Origin: Lithospermum erythrorhizon
Lineage: Eukaryota > Streptophyta > Magnoliopsida > Boraginales > Boraginaceae
Direction: 5' to 3'
DNA: 64,000 bases
Assembly: GCA_019722365.1 (NCBI GenBank)
Contig: JADFUC010002372.1
Location: 372,001-436,000 of the forward strand
In this document: positions 1 through 10,892 of the stretch, one piece after another
Layout of the letters: each line of letters starts with the position of its first letter
Numbering within the stretch: position 1 is the first letter of the stretch
Translations under genes and position numbers: made by a program
Notes under the pieces: generated by a model
What the model was told of the DNA's origin: nothing
Seen by the model: only the letters and a program-made list of their open reading frames with translations
Database searches by the model: none

Positions 1-2083
1 ACCTATTCTCGACAAAACTCCTTATGAACTTCGTACTCAGAAGATCCCTCAGACATTACTTTAAAGTTTGCGGGTATAAATGCTATATTCTAAACACCAA
101 AGATGGGATTGGGTAAATTTGATGCTAAATCTAACGAGGCAATCTTCTCGTTACTCGAAACTAGTAAAGCATATATCATCTATAATAAGAAGGGATCAAC
201 GCGCCATGTTAATCTATTCATGTTAACTCGATTTAATCTAATCCGCTTTGTCGAGAAAGTTGTAAGTAGATGAGGACGACTAATAGTGTCAATGTGGATG
301 CGAATTCACAAAGAAGGACAGCCTCAAAACCAAGGTTCAAACGAGGAAGCATCAATTACGTGGGGAGAAACAAATAATCATCGAGAACCGCAAAACGGAT
401 TTAATATTCCAAGGGCGAACACATCACGAAGATTTACATGTGGAGACGAATCGTTAGAATCATCCCCCTCGACCTCATTCTAGGTGATCTCTCTCCAGGG
501 TAACTACTGATCCTCTTTAAACAATGTTTTCCTTCAGTGCTTACGTGTCTCAAAGTAGTACCTCTTAATGTTAAACAAGCTCTGAGGACTTGCATTGGAT
601 TTTATCTATGCAAAAAGAACTTGAACAATTTGAAATATGCAAAGTTTGTCATTTAGTTGAAAAACTCAGGCTAGAACCATTATTGGAACAAATGGGTTTT
701 TTAGGAATAAACTTGACGAAACCGGGGTGTCATTTTGGTAAACAAGAGTCGCCTCATTACCCGTTATAATCAAGTCGGCGAGTAGACTTCGATGAAACTT
801 TTGCTCCGTCAAGAAGTCGAATCCATTCGTATTATCCTAGCTTTCGCTAGTCATATGGATTTCAAACTACACCAAATGGATGTTAAAAGTGCTTTTTTAA
901 ATGGTTTTTTGGATGAGGAAGTTTTTGTAAAACAACCACCGGGCTTTGAAGATGCTAATTATCCTTCTCCTCATGCTTAAACTGGGATAAAGCCCTTAAT
1001 GGACAAACAAGTACCTGTGAGCTTGGTATGAGAGGTTAAGCACACATTTAGCTGTGCCGAAAGCCTCAAGAAGCGGAAAGCTCCGATTCCACGCTTTCTC
1101 TCTTAAAACCAAGTGGCAAACATCTTATAGTTGTCCAAATATATGTCGATGATATTATTTTCAGCCTCTACTAATGATTGTCAGGTGAGGAATTTCTAAA
1201 ATGATGACAAGCGAGTTCGAGATGCCATGACGGGCTTAATTCGAACTTCTTTCTCGACTTCAAGTGAAGCAACGGATGACGGATCTTCATTTGTCAAAGC
1301 AAATTCTGAAAGTTGTTTCATAAAGAAATTCGACAAGATGCGAAAGTTGAGCCTTATTCCTATGTCTGGCATCAACTAAGCTCGATGACGGTAGCCAGCG
1401 TACAAGCCGCCACCCAGACAAATATCGGTGTATGATTGGCGCCTTTATCTTACCGCATCTAGACCCAATATTATGTTTGCCGTGGTGTTTCAGGAGCTCG
1501 CTTCCAAGCGTTGCCCCAAAGAGTCTCATCTTAAAGCGGTTAAAAGGATCCCTCTTCGTACGTGAAAGGAACAATTGACTATGGCCTACGGTATCCAACA
1601 ATGAGCAAGAACTTTGAACCTCGTGGGATATTCGATGCGGACTTTGGCGGGTTTCACACTTGATAGGAAAGTACTGGGCTGTGGGACTTGTCATTTCATT
1701 GACATAGCCTACCTCACGGTCGCCAAGAAACAAAATAGTTGGCATTATCAACGGCGGAGGCCGGCATGCGGGCGGTTGGAAATCGCTGCCTGCTGCTGAT
1801 GAAACAAACATCGAGGACTTTGGGGATCAAGTATAATCAAGTACTGCTGTTATGTGACAACACTAGTTGCCATCAACATCGCAAAAATCTTGTGCAACAT
1901 TCTAGCACTGCCAATATCAACCGCCATCATTTCATCCGGGATCACAAAGTGCGGAACATCGATTCAAGTTCGTGGGGGACAAATGATCAACTTCTTATGG
2001 ATATCTTCACCAAACCACTACCCGAGGATCAATTTAACCGCATTAGCGAGCCTGTGGGATGTTTTGATCTTTCAAGTAAGTAA
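1..2083 (+). pseudogene. Decayed copia pol (SIRE lineage): integrase C-terminus, RT and RNase H
   Basis: This is a broken Ty1/copia polyprotein that starts left of the window. Bases 1-240 translate, with frame jumps, into the segment after the integrase core (KTPYEL, then GKFDAKSNEAIF), which is typical of the SIRE/Maximus lineage. RT follows: MDVKSAFLNGFLDEEVFVKQ in the open stretch 792-980, and IYVDDII near 1139-1160. RNase H ends at 1739-2083 with DIFTKPLPEDQFNRI and a stop at 2083. Stops and frameshifts occur throughout, so no protein can be made. The minus-strand ORF at 1287-1811 is its antisense shadow. The SIRE assignment is inferred from these motifs and from the env-like ORF downstream. 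Confidence 0.88.
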
Positions 2084-2399
2084 TTCGCTTTCATGTCTTT
2101 TTGTCCTTGAATTATATAAACACGTGTGTTTAAATTGTGTCAATTTTTGCTGGGATGATAAGCCAAATGATAAATTGTCCGATTGTGGTGAATCGTATTG
2201 TTGATTGTTGTGGATGTTATTGAAGTACGGAGGTTCCACGTGGTGTATCGGTGCAAGTGAGATGTTGGTTTTGTCGAGTTTTTGAGCGAAATTGCGGATG
2301 GTTGCTTAAATTGAATGTTTGTCGGGTCGTTCTGCCGGTTGAATGTGGGATTTATCGGGGATTATTGCGTGGAATTGTGGAAACCTCTTTTACCCGGGT

Positions 2400-2785
2400 C
2401 ATCGAGAGCCCATCGGCACTCTCCTCGAATGGGTCTCGGCGACTGAAATAACCACAAACACAGCCAAGACGAGACCTCCCCATCGAGACCCCCCTTTGCC
2501 TCGCATTTAGGTCCTCGATGCAAAAATAACCCCCCTGCCCCTGCTCGCAGCCCATCGAGACTCTAATGGGTCTCGATAAACGTAAATAACCACCATTACA
2601 TAGTCCATCGAGACCCCATCAATTTCTCGAACGGGTCTCGATGGCGGTTAATACCACAATTACAGGCCCATCGGCACTTATCGGTATTCCCCCTCTCGAA
2701 CGGGTCTCGATGGCGTTATAACCACCTCGCAAATAGCCCCATCGGTGACCCCATCGGCACTTCTCGAATGGGTCTCGGCGAAAAT
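2400..2785. repeat. Tandem array of about six GTCTCGA hairpin units
   Basis: About six units of roughly 55-80 bp start near 2400, 2481, 2552, 2608, 2669 and 2739. Many carry CCATCGAGACCC (or a variant such as CCCATCGGCAC) followed after a short gap by its inverted partner GGGTCTCGATGG. Each is then followed by an AT-rich linker resembling TAACCACAATTACA. The clearest unit is 2608-2645. Every unit could fold as a hairpin and is rich in CG sites. The array lies between the copia pol stop and a TATA box upstream of the env-like ORF. Confidence 0.8.
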
Positions 2786-2789
2786 CCAT

Positions 2790-2797
2790 TATATATA
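2790..2797 (+). promoter_or_regulatory. Candidate TATA box upstream of the env-like ORF
   Basis: TATATATA directly follows the hairpin array and lies about 205 bp before the ATG at 3001. The intervening leader is C/T- and A-rich, like a plant 5' UTR. The arrangement (hairpin repeats, TATA, CT-rich leader) mirrors the 3' LTR at 5335-5640. That makes an internal promoter plausible, but this is inference only. Confidence 0.4.
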
Positions 2798-3000
2798 TGC
2801 GGCTATCTCTACCCAATTTCTTCTGCAATTATTTCAACACAAAATCAAACCATTTCAACCCTAATTCACCTCATAACCGCCTTTCCTTCCACCATTTTCT
2901 TCAACACCCATCTCAAAATTGTCTTTTTTATCACTCTAATTCGCAAAATTACTACTCCATACACCCAAACATTCTCATTCTTCCAAAATTCTTCACTAAA

Positions 3001-4408
3001 ATGGCCTCAAATCCTACAAAACCTACCAAAAAGAGGGCAAGAACCCAAAATCCCAAATCATCAAATCAAGTGGTTCTTTATCAAGGTGGGAGTTCCTCAA
3101 ATCCACAACAAAGTGACAATGTAAATGCTTTGCTATCAAGGGGTGGAAAAAGTGGAAGAGTGGGCAAACCGAACATTCTCGATGGGTACTTCTACGGCTG
3201 AGAGACTCGAGGGACAAATTTCTCGATCTTGTCAAATTCCAAAAAGGGAGAAGCTTGGGTAAGTCCTATGATATCTTCCTCCGGATCGGGGCGATTTCTT
3301 TTATGAGCACGCTGCTATACAAATTCCCAATAGTAATAATCTTAACATTAAGTCGAATTTAACGGGAGGACTTTTGAGCATAAAGATGAGGAACTTTTAT
3401 GGAAGACTTCGTTTATCGTCGAACGGGTTTTCTAGTTAGCGCGCGCTTGACGTAGAGCCCGGCGATTTTAGATTGAGTCGGCGGCTAATGCGACTAACAA
3501 TGTTGAACAATGGTCATAGATTTAAGAATGGGTACCGTAGTTGTGCGTGGAGCGGTAGATACCTCGGGCTTTGTTTACACTTGTATACTGGGAGTAGATT
3601 TGCTACCACTTGTTTCAGAAGTCCTTAGCATCTGGCTCTGTCTCAAGATAGGAATCCGAGTAGAGTGGTCAACTCCCTAACCTACAAGTTCATGTTCGAC
3701 AACAAATCAATCTTTCCCATTATCATCGCCTTCCACTACGGCACTCCAATGGAAATACCAAGTGCTACAACTCTTCCCTACGGGATGCTTATCACACATA
3801 TTACGGAGTCTCGGGGAGGATAGAGTGTTTCCCAAGAGGCGTGCCATTGATAGGGGGTACACATAGGATCACCAAAAGAATAATATTTCAAGACGCACTA
3901 TCGCTTTTATCACAACAATCGCCTGTGGAATGGAAGCAAAATTGGCTCATCGGGAGTGATGTGGTTCCATTCTAGCTACGCATGGGTGCTTTAAGTGGCT
4001 TAGTGGAGGTCGATGATTTGGGAGGATCCCGTATTTTCGGATGACGAGATAATGATGATGAGGATTTTGACGACGATGATGGGATGACCTAAAATGAAGC
4101 AAGTGATGATACTGACGTATGGTGCCCCCATGGCACGTAGCAAAATGTTCCAAGATCATGAGACTCGGCTAAATGAGTTTGCACGGAGGCAACAAGTCAT
4201 TGAAGATAATCAAGTGCAACTCATGAAAGGGCAAGAGACACTTCTCAAAGAAAATAAGAAGCTCAAGAATTATGTCAAAGGAATAATGAAGTTCCTCTCA
4301 TGTTTCTGGATGCAAACGGTAGTGACCGCGCCAGCAACAAGAAACGCTTGGAGTATTCGGACTTTACCTAGGGCGAGGTCAGGCTACTACCGGGAGGCGG
4401 AAACCTAG
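3001..4408 (+). pseudogene. Decayed env-like / plant transposon-protein ORF of the SIRE element
   Basis: The reading frame opens at 3001 with MASNPTKPTKKRARTQNPKS, a basic, disordered N-terminus. The region 3380-3860 translates in pieces (MRNFYGRLRLSSNGF, then LPYGMLITHI near 3777) into the type of domain found in the third ORF of plant SIRE and Athila elements. The end, 4094-4290, is a charged coiled-coil-like stretch (RLNEFARRQQVIEDNQVQLM). SIRE-lineage copia elements are known to carry an extra env-like ORF after pol, and position and orientation fit. It has many stops and frameshifts and is not translatable as one protein. No signal peptide or membrane segment survives that would support an envelope role. 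Confidence 0.62.
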
Positions 4409-4885
4409 TTCACATCCGCTTCTACTTCACATCCGACCACTATCTCCGGTATCGTATCGGCGACTACATTTCACGATTTACGACGGCGAGGATGCAACGG
4501 GGTCTTTCTTCGCTGGGAAATGGTGGGTTCGAAGATAAATTAGTGCGGACTTTTGATGGCTTTGACCTTCATATGGCGTTTTTTAAGTTGTGCCTTGTTT
4601 AGATTAGGTTTGCCCCTTCTCGCGATTTATCCCAAAGCGGGAGTTGGTGAAGAGACTTACGCTTTTATTTTAAGTGCTTTGATTGTTATACTTTTCTTAT
4701 GATAGCTTGTTGAATGTTTGATTACTTCCATTTTGCGCCATGCTAGTGGCTTAATGCTTTATTGATATCATCCATGGTTATTAGTGTTCTATTTCAGAAG
4801 AAAACTTCGGGAATCTTTTATGTCGGTGGGGAGTCAGTTTATGTTTTATATTTCTTTCCCCCTTAGCATAGTCAATTTGTTATCA

Positions 4886-4898
4886 TAAAAAAGGGTGA
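4886..4898 (+). other. Polypurine tract of the SIRE element
   Basis: The run AAAAAAGGGTGAG, preceded by TTGTTATCAT, matches the typical copia pre-LTR context in which an A/G run directly abuts the 3' LTR. It primes plus-strand DNA synthesis in an active element. It places the 3' LTR start at about 4902 (TGTTTC). Confidence 0.6.
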
Positions 4899-5334
4899 GT
4901 TTGTTTCAACAATGGTATTCGATTCAAACCTATTTTTTTTTAAGATAACAACGTTTAAACCAACTAATCCCGCTTTCGCGAACGGTAATCGCTTATTCTT
5001 AATAACAAGTCTGCCGCTAAAGAGTCGGATCGATGTTCGGAGGCTCAAGGATGAGTCTAACAAACGCCAAGCTATTCAAGGAAGCCTCGTGATCTTTTTT
5101 GTTATAAAGGGCCAGGAAGTGAAACTCTACACTTTAGTATATGCTGCTTTTAAGTACGTAGAAATGACTTTGCGGTTTTAATCTCTGAATAGTTTTTAAA
5201 ATTGATAGTCCGTGAAGTTTTTAATCTTAAGTATAGATTGATTCATTGTTAAGGCTCGCATAATACGATTGCGGTGTCATTTGTTTCCGAGAATTGGCTT
5301 TAAACGATCCTTACTGGGAAGTGAAAACATCGGA

Positions 5335-5520
5335 CCATCGAGACCCCATCGGTAGGGCCGGGTCTCTATCAGGCCCGATGATCGGTGGACCCATCGAGAG
5401 GGCAGGTCTCGATAGATCCCGATGATCAAGCACTCGCCTCTCGATAAGGTCTACAGGGGGCTTATAGCCGCTGTTCGCCCATCGGCTCATCGCACCCCTG
5501 TCTCACGGGGTCTCGACGCG
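5335..5520. repeat. Hairpin repeats inside the SIRE 3' LTR
   Basis: Two to three diverged units of the same CATCGAGACCC...GGGTCTCGA hairpin motif seen at 2400-2785 lie here, immediately upstream of the LTR TATA box. Confidence 0.7.
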
Positions 5521-5545
5521 GCCTTTTCTCGTAGATTTTATACAC

Positions 5546-5552
5546 TATATAA
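5546..5552 (+). promoter_or_regulatory. TATA box of the SIRE 3' LTR
   Basis: TATATAA follows the LTR hairpin block and precedes a CT-rich leader. This is the expected core promoter of a copia LTR and would read rightward out of the element. Confidence 0.5.
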
Positions 5553-6000
5553 GTCTCTTTTCTATTTTAAAACCCTCATCTTTTAGCTAATTCTCACATT
5601 AAATTCCTTCAAATTCAAAAGGCAAAAGTCAATAACTCTCACATTTAATCTTCATTATCTTTGGTAGAGTTTCCTGAAGGCGTGCAAATTTGTATTACCC
5701 AATTATCAATTGTGTTTTAGTAAAATCTCAAAAGCGCGAGCATGTATTCAACTATTCCTAGTCGAGTAAAGGGAAGTGAAATCCTAAGAGGGTATTTCGG
5801 GTTCCTAATTCAGTAGACAGTGTCAAAATCCTGCCGGTAGCTCGGGTCACTGCTGAGTACAGCGTTTATTAATAGTCTTGCAAGCAGGTTGTTTGTGCGT
5901 AATCAAACAATCTCTTCAAGAACTAGTTATCTTTAAGCCAAAATTCGAGGTCGAAAGCCGACGGTCGTTAAAGAGGAAACCGGTCAAGTAAAATCGCGTT

Positions 6001-9000
6001 GCGATCGCCTGGATGTGTTTATTATGTGCCGCGTTAAGTTATATCCCTTCAATCCGTATTACATCTTGTACCTGAATCATGATTTACAGCATCGGTTTTT
6101 TTAATATCCAGATTTGATGATCTATGATTTATAACAATATGCGTTTTGGATTACTATTTGGTTGTGTTATCTATACCGTTGAATAGATTTATCGTAGTGG
6201 CTTTAGGATTGGTTCATTTCGGCGATTATTATATAAGAAATATAGCCAAAGTGTCGAGATAAATCTCATTTTTTGGAATGTCCAATTTGATGATAATGTA
6301 ATTATGAAAAATTGAACTGTAGAGGTATCGATTTTACATGAATATATTTGATTATTTGAGTGTCCCGTCGAATAGGCCAGGCGTGCTGATTTCGAATTAG
6401 TTGATTTGGTCAGTTATTATATAAGAAATGTTAACAAACAATTAAGATAGATCTCGCTTTCGAGTGTTCGGCTTTTTCAGAATGTGTATTATCTTGAAGT
6501 CTGCATTTACCTGTGCTGTTACATTCGTTAGTTTCCGGTATTGGCTCTCTGATGTATTTTAATTTTGCACGTCGTCACTTATTCGTGATGTATTGATTTC
6601 TTCGGCTCCCTCCCATGAAGGTATTTTATTTTTTGGTTGTATATACTGGGTCTTCCATCCAGCATCTGTGCTCTACTTGCATCTCTGTTTATGAGTATGT
6701 CTTGGTGGTTTCTTTGATGGTTGTTTGCTTACATAAGTTGCCACTTTATGGATCTCCGAGACCGTGCCTATTATGCTGGTATGCATGCTTGTCGTACCTG
6801 GGTTTCCCTTTCTACTATAGCAGTTGAGCTTCTTGAGATAGTTTGATCGTAACATGCAGAGTAATTGTGATTTCACATTGAATCAAATTTTCTTTCCACT
6901 GTAAACCTACCTTTTCGATAGGAAGTTGTGCGAATTTGAGTTCAAAATTGCTCGTGTTGTCCACATTTGAGTTCAATTTTTTGTTACCATGCTCCATCTG
7001 TGTCCTGGTCTGGGGAAGTTTTAACTAATCCAGCGTCAAGTTGTTTGAGATCGATGAGCAGATTTCACTTTTATGCCGTGTACCGTAATATGAGCTTGAG
7101 TCAGTTTATGAACACAGGCTTAATGGTTTCCAGAGAAATCACAAACTATCTTCCAGCATCAGGCTTTGAGAAAGCAATGCTTCTAGTGTTGTTCGTTCAT
7201 TCATTTATCTAGTCTCTATGGCTGCAATTTTAGCTTAGTTTACCAAGAACCTTATCAAACGTTGCTATTGATGGGATATTAATATTGAAGTTGGTCTAAG
7301 TCAACAGTAGACCTATTTCAAGATAATCCTATCTTTGAAAAACTTTGATAATATTCTTGGATAAGTCTGTTGTATGTTTGGTGTTAATTTATAAAGAATG
7401 CTCTCTGTTTATTCCATACTCTCACCAAATTCACTTACTTTTTTACATCAAACTTTGACCATTAATTTATTATTCTTTATTATTCTAAAAATATAAAATT
7501 TATGTAATTAAATTAGATCCTTCATACTTTTATAATATTATTTTAATAATACAATTAAAGAGTAATTAAAAATTAAAAAATTTTCTCGATATGTAAGAAA
7601 TTCAATTAAAATGAATTGAAATGAGTAATATTTTCTATGATTTAGGAAAATATATTCACTATTCATTATATTGCCTAGAATATTCAAACAAACTAATTAC
7701 AAAGAAACATAAATGGAAACCAATCATAGTAATTAGTATAAAAAGTCATCATTAAGAATTTTTTATATATGCTTACTTTTTGTATGTTTAATATTCAGCC
7801 CAATTTTGATCGTTGGATCATTAATGATTTGATCCGACTAATATGAAATAGAGGCGGTTTAAAAATTTGATTTTTTTAATTTTAAAAATAGGCAAGATTA
7901 GATCAATGTTCGTGCGTTACTTATTTTTGCTCCATTTCTTTTTGTTTCCGTTTACGTTTTTTAGACTTGCATTTAGATTTATTTAATTTGAATTGCTTTA
8001 GATTTTGTAGTAATCCAATCATAAACATGCCATTTTCAAGCACCAAATTTAAAATCAATCAAAATCCTCTCAAAATCTTGAATAAATGTCTGAGAAAATA
8101 TCAGTTAATTTTAAATAAAGCAATTTCATTTAGTGTATGGTATATCATTATTGTTTTGGGTGTGGTGTGCATCGATATTTTAAATAAGTTATTTTTTAAC
8201 AATGGTATGCACGGTTAAAAATCATGATAATTTGATTTTATACTAGTAATATTTTTATGAATATGTTAATAATACCATATTGATATCAAAGTATGGTATG
8301 CTTTTACCTATCACTAAAATATAGTATAATATATGATAGTGTTGTAGTACGTAAGGCTGATGTGAAAAAATTATATCGATTGTGTTTGGAATCACCATTC
8401 CTGTAGATAATTGTATATGATGAAATAAAATATCGTTTTTTAATATTGATATACACTAGTTTTAGATACAAGTAGGACTTCTATATTATTAGAGAATGAT
8501 ATAAATAGAATAAATAACATATAGTATTACATAGAATTGTACAAAGAAAATTTCTAAACATTCCAACTACGTAAATTTATTTGTTTTTCGAGAAACCTTG
8601 TTCTTTAGTTTCTTCGATCATATGCTTGTATCTTTCGTCTCTTGAGTTGATCTCGTCTTGTGATGGTGGATGTGGTTGGTGTGTGCTCATTGGTAATAGT
8701 CCAAAAACACAAAATGCATTAGCCGATAACGTAATGATTTTGTGGTATACCTATATATCCATAGATATGATATTTTATAAAACAAAGCGAATACAATTCT
8801 GTTCCCATTCCGTATAAGCATTCGGAACCGCACTAATATAATCATATTTTCATATATGATATTACATTAATTGTTATGTAATTCAAAATGCATAATAAAA
8901 TATCTCCAACTGAAATAATCAAATTACATACATTAACAAATAGTCATACATGGTATTATATTCATCAAAACGAATACAATTATAATGAAGAATATGTTAT

Positions 9001-9707
9001 ATCAATTTGTAAGGATACACAATATTTTTTGAGACATAATAAAAATAATATATGCATTGATATGGTATTGGATAATATAGATGATACAAAATATCAAAGT
9101 TATTTTTATTTTATATGAGAATATGTATGATATACAATTTGTGTTGTGGGTATGATACATATTAGCAGTATAGTAATACCATTGTATAGTCATACATGAT
9201 ATTATATTCATCAAATCAGATATAGAATTCAGGGAAAGTTGGTATATCGAGAATCTTTGAATCTTAAGCAATTTTTATAATAATCAATCGTATCGTCTCA
9301 AATGCCTTAACACCCATACGTTATATAGCCTTGTGACAGCTTGATTACAGTCGCACCTTAGTTTCAGCGTCTTAGCATCATCCTTTTAGAGCTCTGATAA
9401 ATTGGTTAACAAAGCAGCTTTAAAAATAATTAAGATAACAACAATAACATCACACATCTAATACTCCATCAAACAAAATGCAACATAATCCAAAGCAATT
9501 CAACCATATTTTGTCAATTTCAACATGGTATTTTACTTTAAATTGAAAAAATTCAATTGAATTAGTAATTTAATGTTTCAAAAAAAGTACCTGCTTCCGT
9601 TTTGCTATATTTCATCATTTTTATTCATTTTTTTCTTTATTTTTGGTTTGATTGCTCATGCTTAATTTCTTCATGGGTTTTATTCTTACATATTTTCAAA
9701 TTTGTAG
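6001..9707. other. AT-rich spacer without a recognised gene
   Basis: At 6190-6260 and 6390-6465 there is a weak direct repeat (ATTATATAAGAAAT core). Bases 6600-7230 are less AT-rich and look like UTR or intron remnants, but I recognise no protein. Bases 7230-9700 are very AT-rich. Within them about 35 bp around TAGTCATACATGGTATTATA at 8941 recur at 9187 with a few changes. Short ORFs here show no domain. Confidence 0.6.
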
Positions 9708-9830
9708 GAGTTTTTGCGTTTAGAAAGTTTCTTTGTTGATGTGCTTGACAATGAAGATATTTATTCTGAAAGGATTAGTGTAATAGAATTGATATTAGCG
9801 TTTAATGAAGATCTCTATTACAAAAACTAA
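9708..9830 (+). pseudogene. Orphan exon-like fragment
   Basis: A pyrimidine-rich tract ending TTTGTAG precedes an open frame of 40 codons and a TAA. It begins EFLRLESFFVDVLDNEDIYS and ends NEDLYYKN. Its composition is protein-like (acidic and hydrophobic alternation), in contrast to the AT-rich surroundings. I do not recognise the family. It may be the last exon of a captured or decayed gene. Confidence 0.25.
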
Positions 9831-9948
9831 GTATGGGTGCAATTACCATATTATCCTTATAACTATTATGTTTCGCCTCTAAATATAACTCCATCTAACT
9901 AGCTACATTATTGGAATAATTAATTTGCTTCAAACACCAGTGTAACCA

Positions 9949-10803
9949 TTAATTCCCTATACATGAAGAACAATGTCCCCCATACAAACTTCCACCACCA
10001 CTGCCAAACTTGGCCACCACCTTCCACATCCGCTCAATCTCCCTAAAGACGTCGTCGGTCGGGAGGCGATAGCGGCAACATGGACACGTGTCACTCTTCT
10101 TCAGCCATGGCAAGATGCAACCCCAATGAAATAAATGTCCACAAGGCAATTCACAAACATCTCTTCCTAGACCCATTTCTTCTTTACACACCACACACTC
10201 TACACCCCTAGTACTCACCTCAACCGAAGGCAACGCCACCACTGCCGCCACCGATGCCGCCACCTCACCACCACCAGAGGTACAATGTAAGTACAAATGC
10301 TTACTTATAAACCTCATACACTTTGCCACCTCCTCAATGTACTTGATCAAGAGTTCTGGATTGGATACCCCCAATCCTGATGACAACCTCAACATTGAAT
10401 TGGACACAAACTTACAAAGAATGTTCCTCCAACATGTTGTAGGAGCATTGAGTGCTTTAGAGTCATGTTGCCTGATTTCACATAGTAACAAGAGAAGTAA
10501 AACTGCATCAAGATCACGAAGTCTAATGGGGATGTTTTGCATATAACACAAAGGTGATAGAATTGTTTTGAGGTTGGATAAGAGGTAACGAGCAATGAGG
10601 AGGGATTTGTTATGCAAAGAAAGGGAATTGAGGTGGCGGAGAGTGAGGAAGAAGAGAGATGAGGAGGAGAGCATGGCGAAAACGCGGCGGCGATGGAGGT
10701 GGAAGGTGGTGGAAATGGTGGTGGTTAGATTGGACAATTGGGAAGAATTAAGGGTTGTTAAAGCTTGAATGAGCATGAGCTCTGATGGAGTTTGGCCTTC
10801 CAT
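9949..10803 (-). CDS. SGR9: RING-H2 E3 ubiquitin ligase, SGR9-like
   Basis: This is a single-exon gene of 284 aa. The C-terminus carries a complete RING-H2 finger: C203-X2-C206, then C221-X-H223-X2-H226-X2-C229, then C240-X2-C243, with the Trp-Leu (PWLKKSDTCPCC) typical of E2-binding RINGs. The N-terminal 200 residues are helical and Leu/Ser-rich (LSSSSLFFLTLRHLNSLSL), as in Arabidopsis SHOOT GRAVITROPISM 9, which has nearly the same length. SGR9 is an amyloplast-associated ligase that limits amyloplast-actin interaction in gravity-sensing cells. The start at 10803 gives the family N-terminus, and a TATA box lies about 83 bp upstream. Family membership is firm; orthology to SGR9 rather than a paralogue is inferred from length and overall pattern. 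Confidence 0.85.
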   Translation of the reverse strand: MEGQTPSELMLIQALTTLNSSQLSNLTTTISTTFHLHRRRVFAMLSSSSLFFLTLRHLNSLSLHNKSLLIARYLLSNLKTILSPLCYMQNIPIRLRDLDAVLLLLLLCEIRQHDSKALNAPTTCWRNILCKFVSNSMLRLSSGLGVSNPELLIKYIEEVAKCMRFISKHLYLHCTSGGGEVAASVAAVVALPSVEVSTRGVECVVCKEEMGLGRDVCELPCGHLFHWGCILPWLKKSDTCPCCRYRLPTDDVFREIERMWKVVAKFGSGGGSLYGGHCSSCIGN

Positions 10804-10885
10804 TGTATAGTAGCTTGGATCTTGTATCTTTTACTTATGTTGGGGTGGAGGTAAAGAGAAAGGAATAAGAGAGTAACTTTAATGC

Positions 10886-10892
10886 ATTTATA
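10886..10892 (-). promoter_or_regulatory. TATA box of the SGR9-like gene
   Basis: On the minus strand TATAAAT lies about 83 bp before the ATG at 10803, followed by an A/G- and CT-rich leader. The spacing suits a short plant 5' UTR. Confidence 0.5.

Larger units (their letters stand above)
4902..6000 (+). mobile_element. 3' LTR of the SIRE-type copia element (right end uncertain)
   Basis: The LTR starts with TG after the polypurine tract. It contains a block of CATCGAGACCC / GGTCTCGA hairpin repeats at 5335-5520, a TATATAA box at 5546-5552 and a CT-rich transcript leader at 5555-5650. The 5' LTR lies outside the window, so the right boundary cannot be set by comparison. About 6000 is a guess from the change to AT-rich sequence. 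Short ORFs inside it are chance. Confidence 0.5.

Noticed and set aside
1287..1811. 174-codon minus ORF
   Set aside because: Antisense to the decayed copia RT/RNase H; no domain in this frame.
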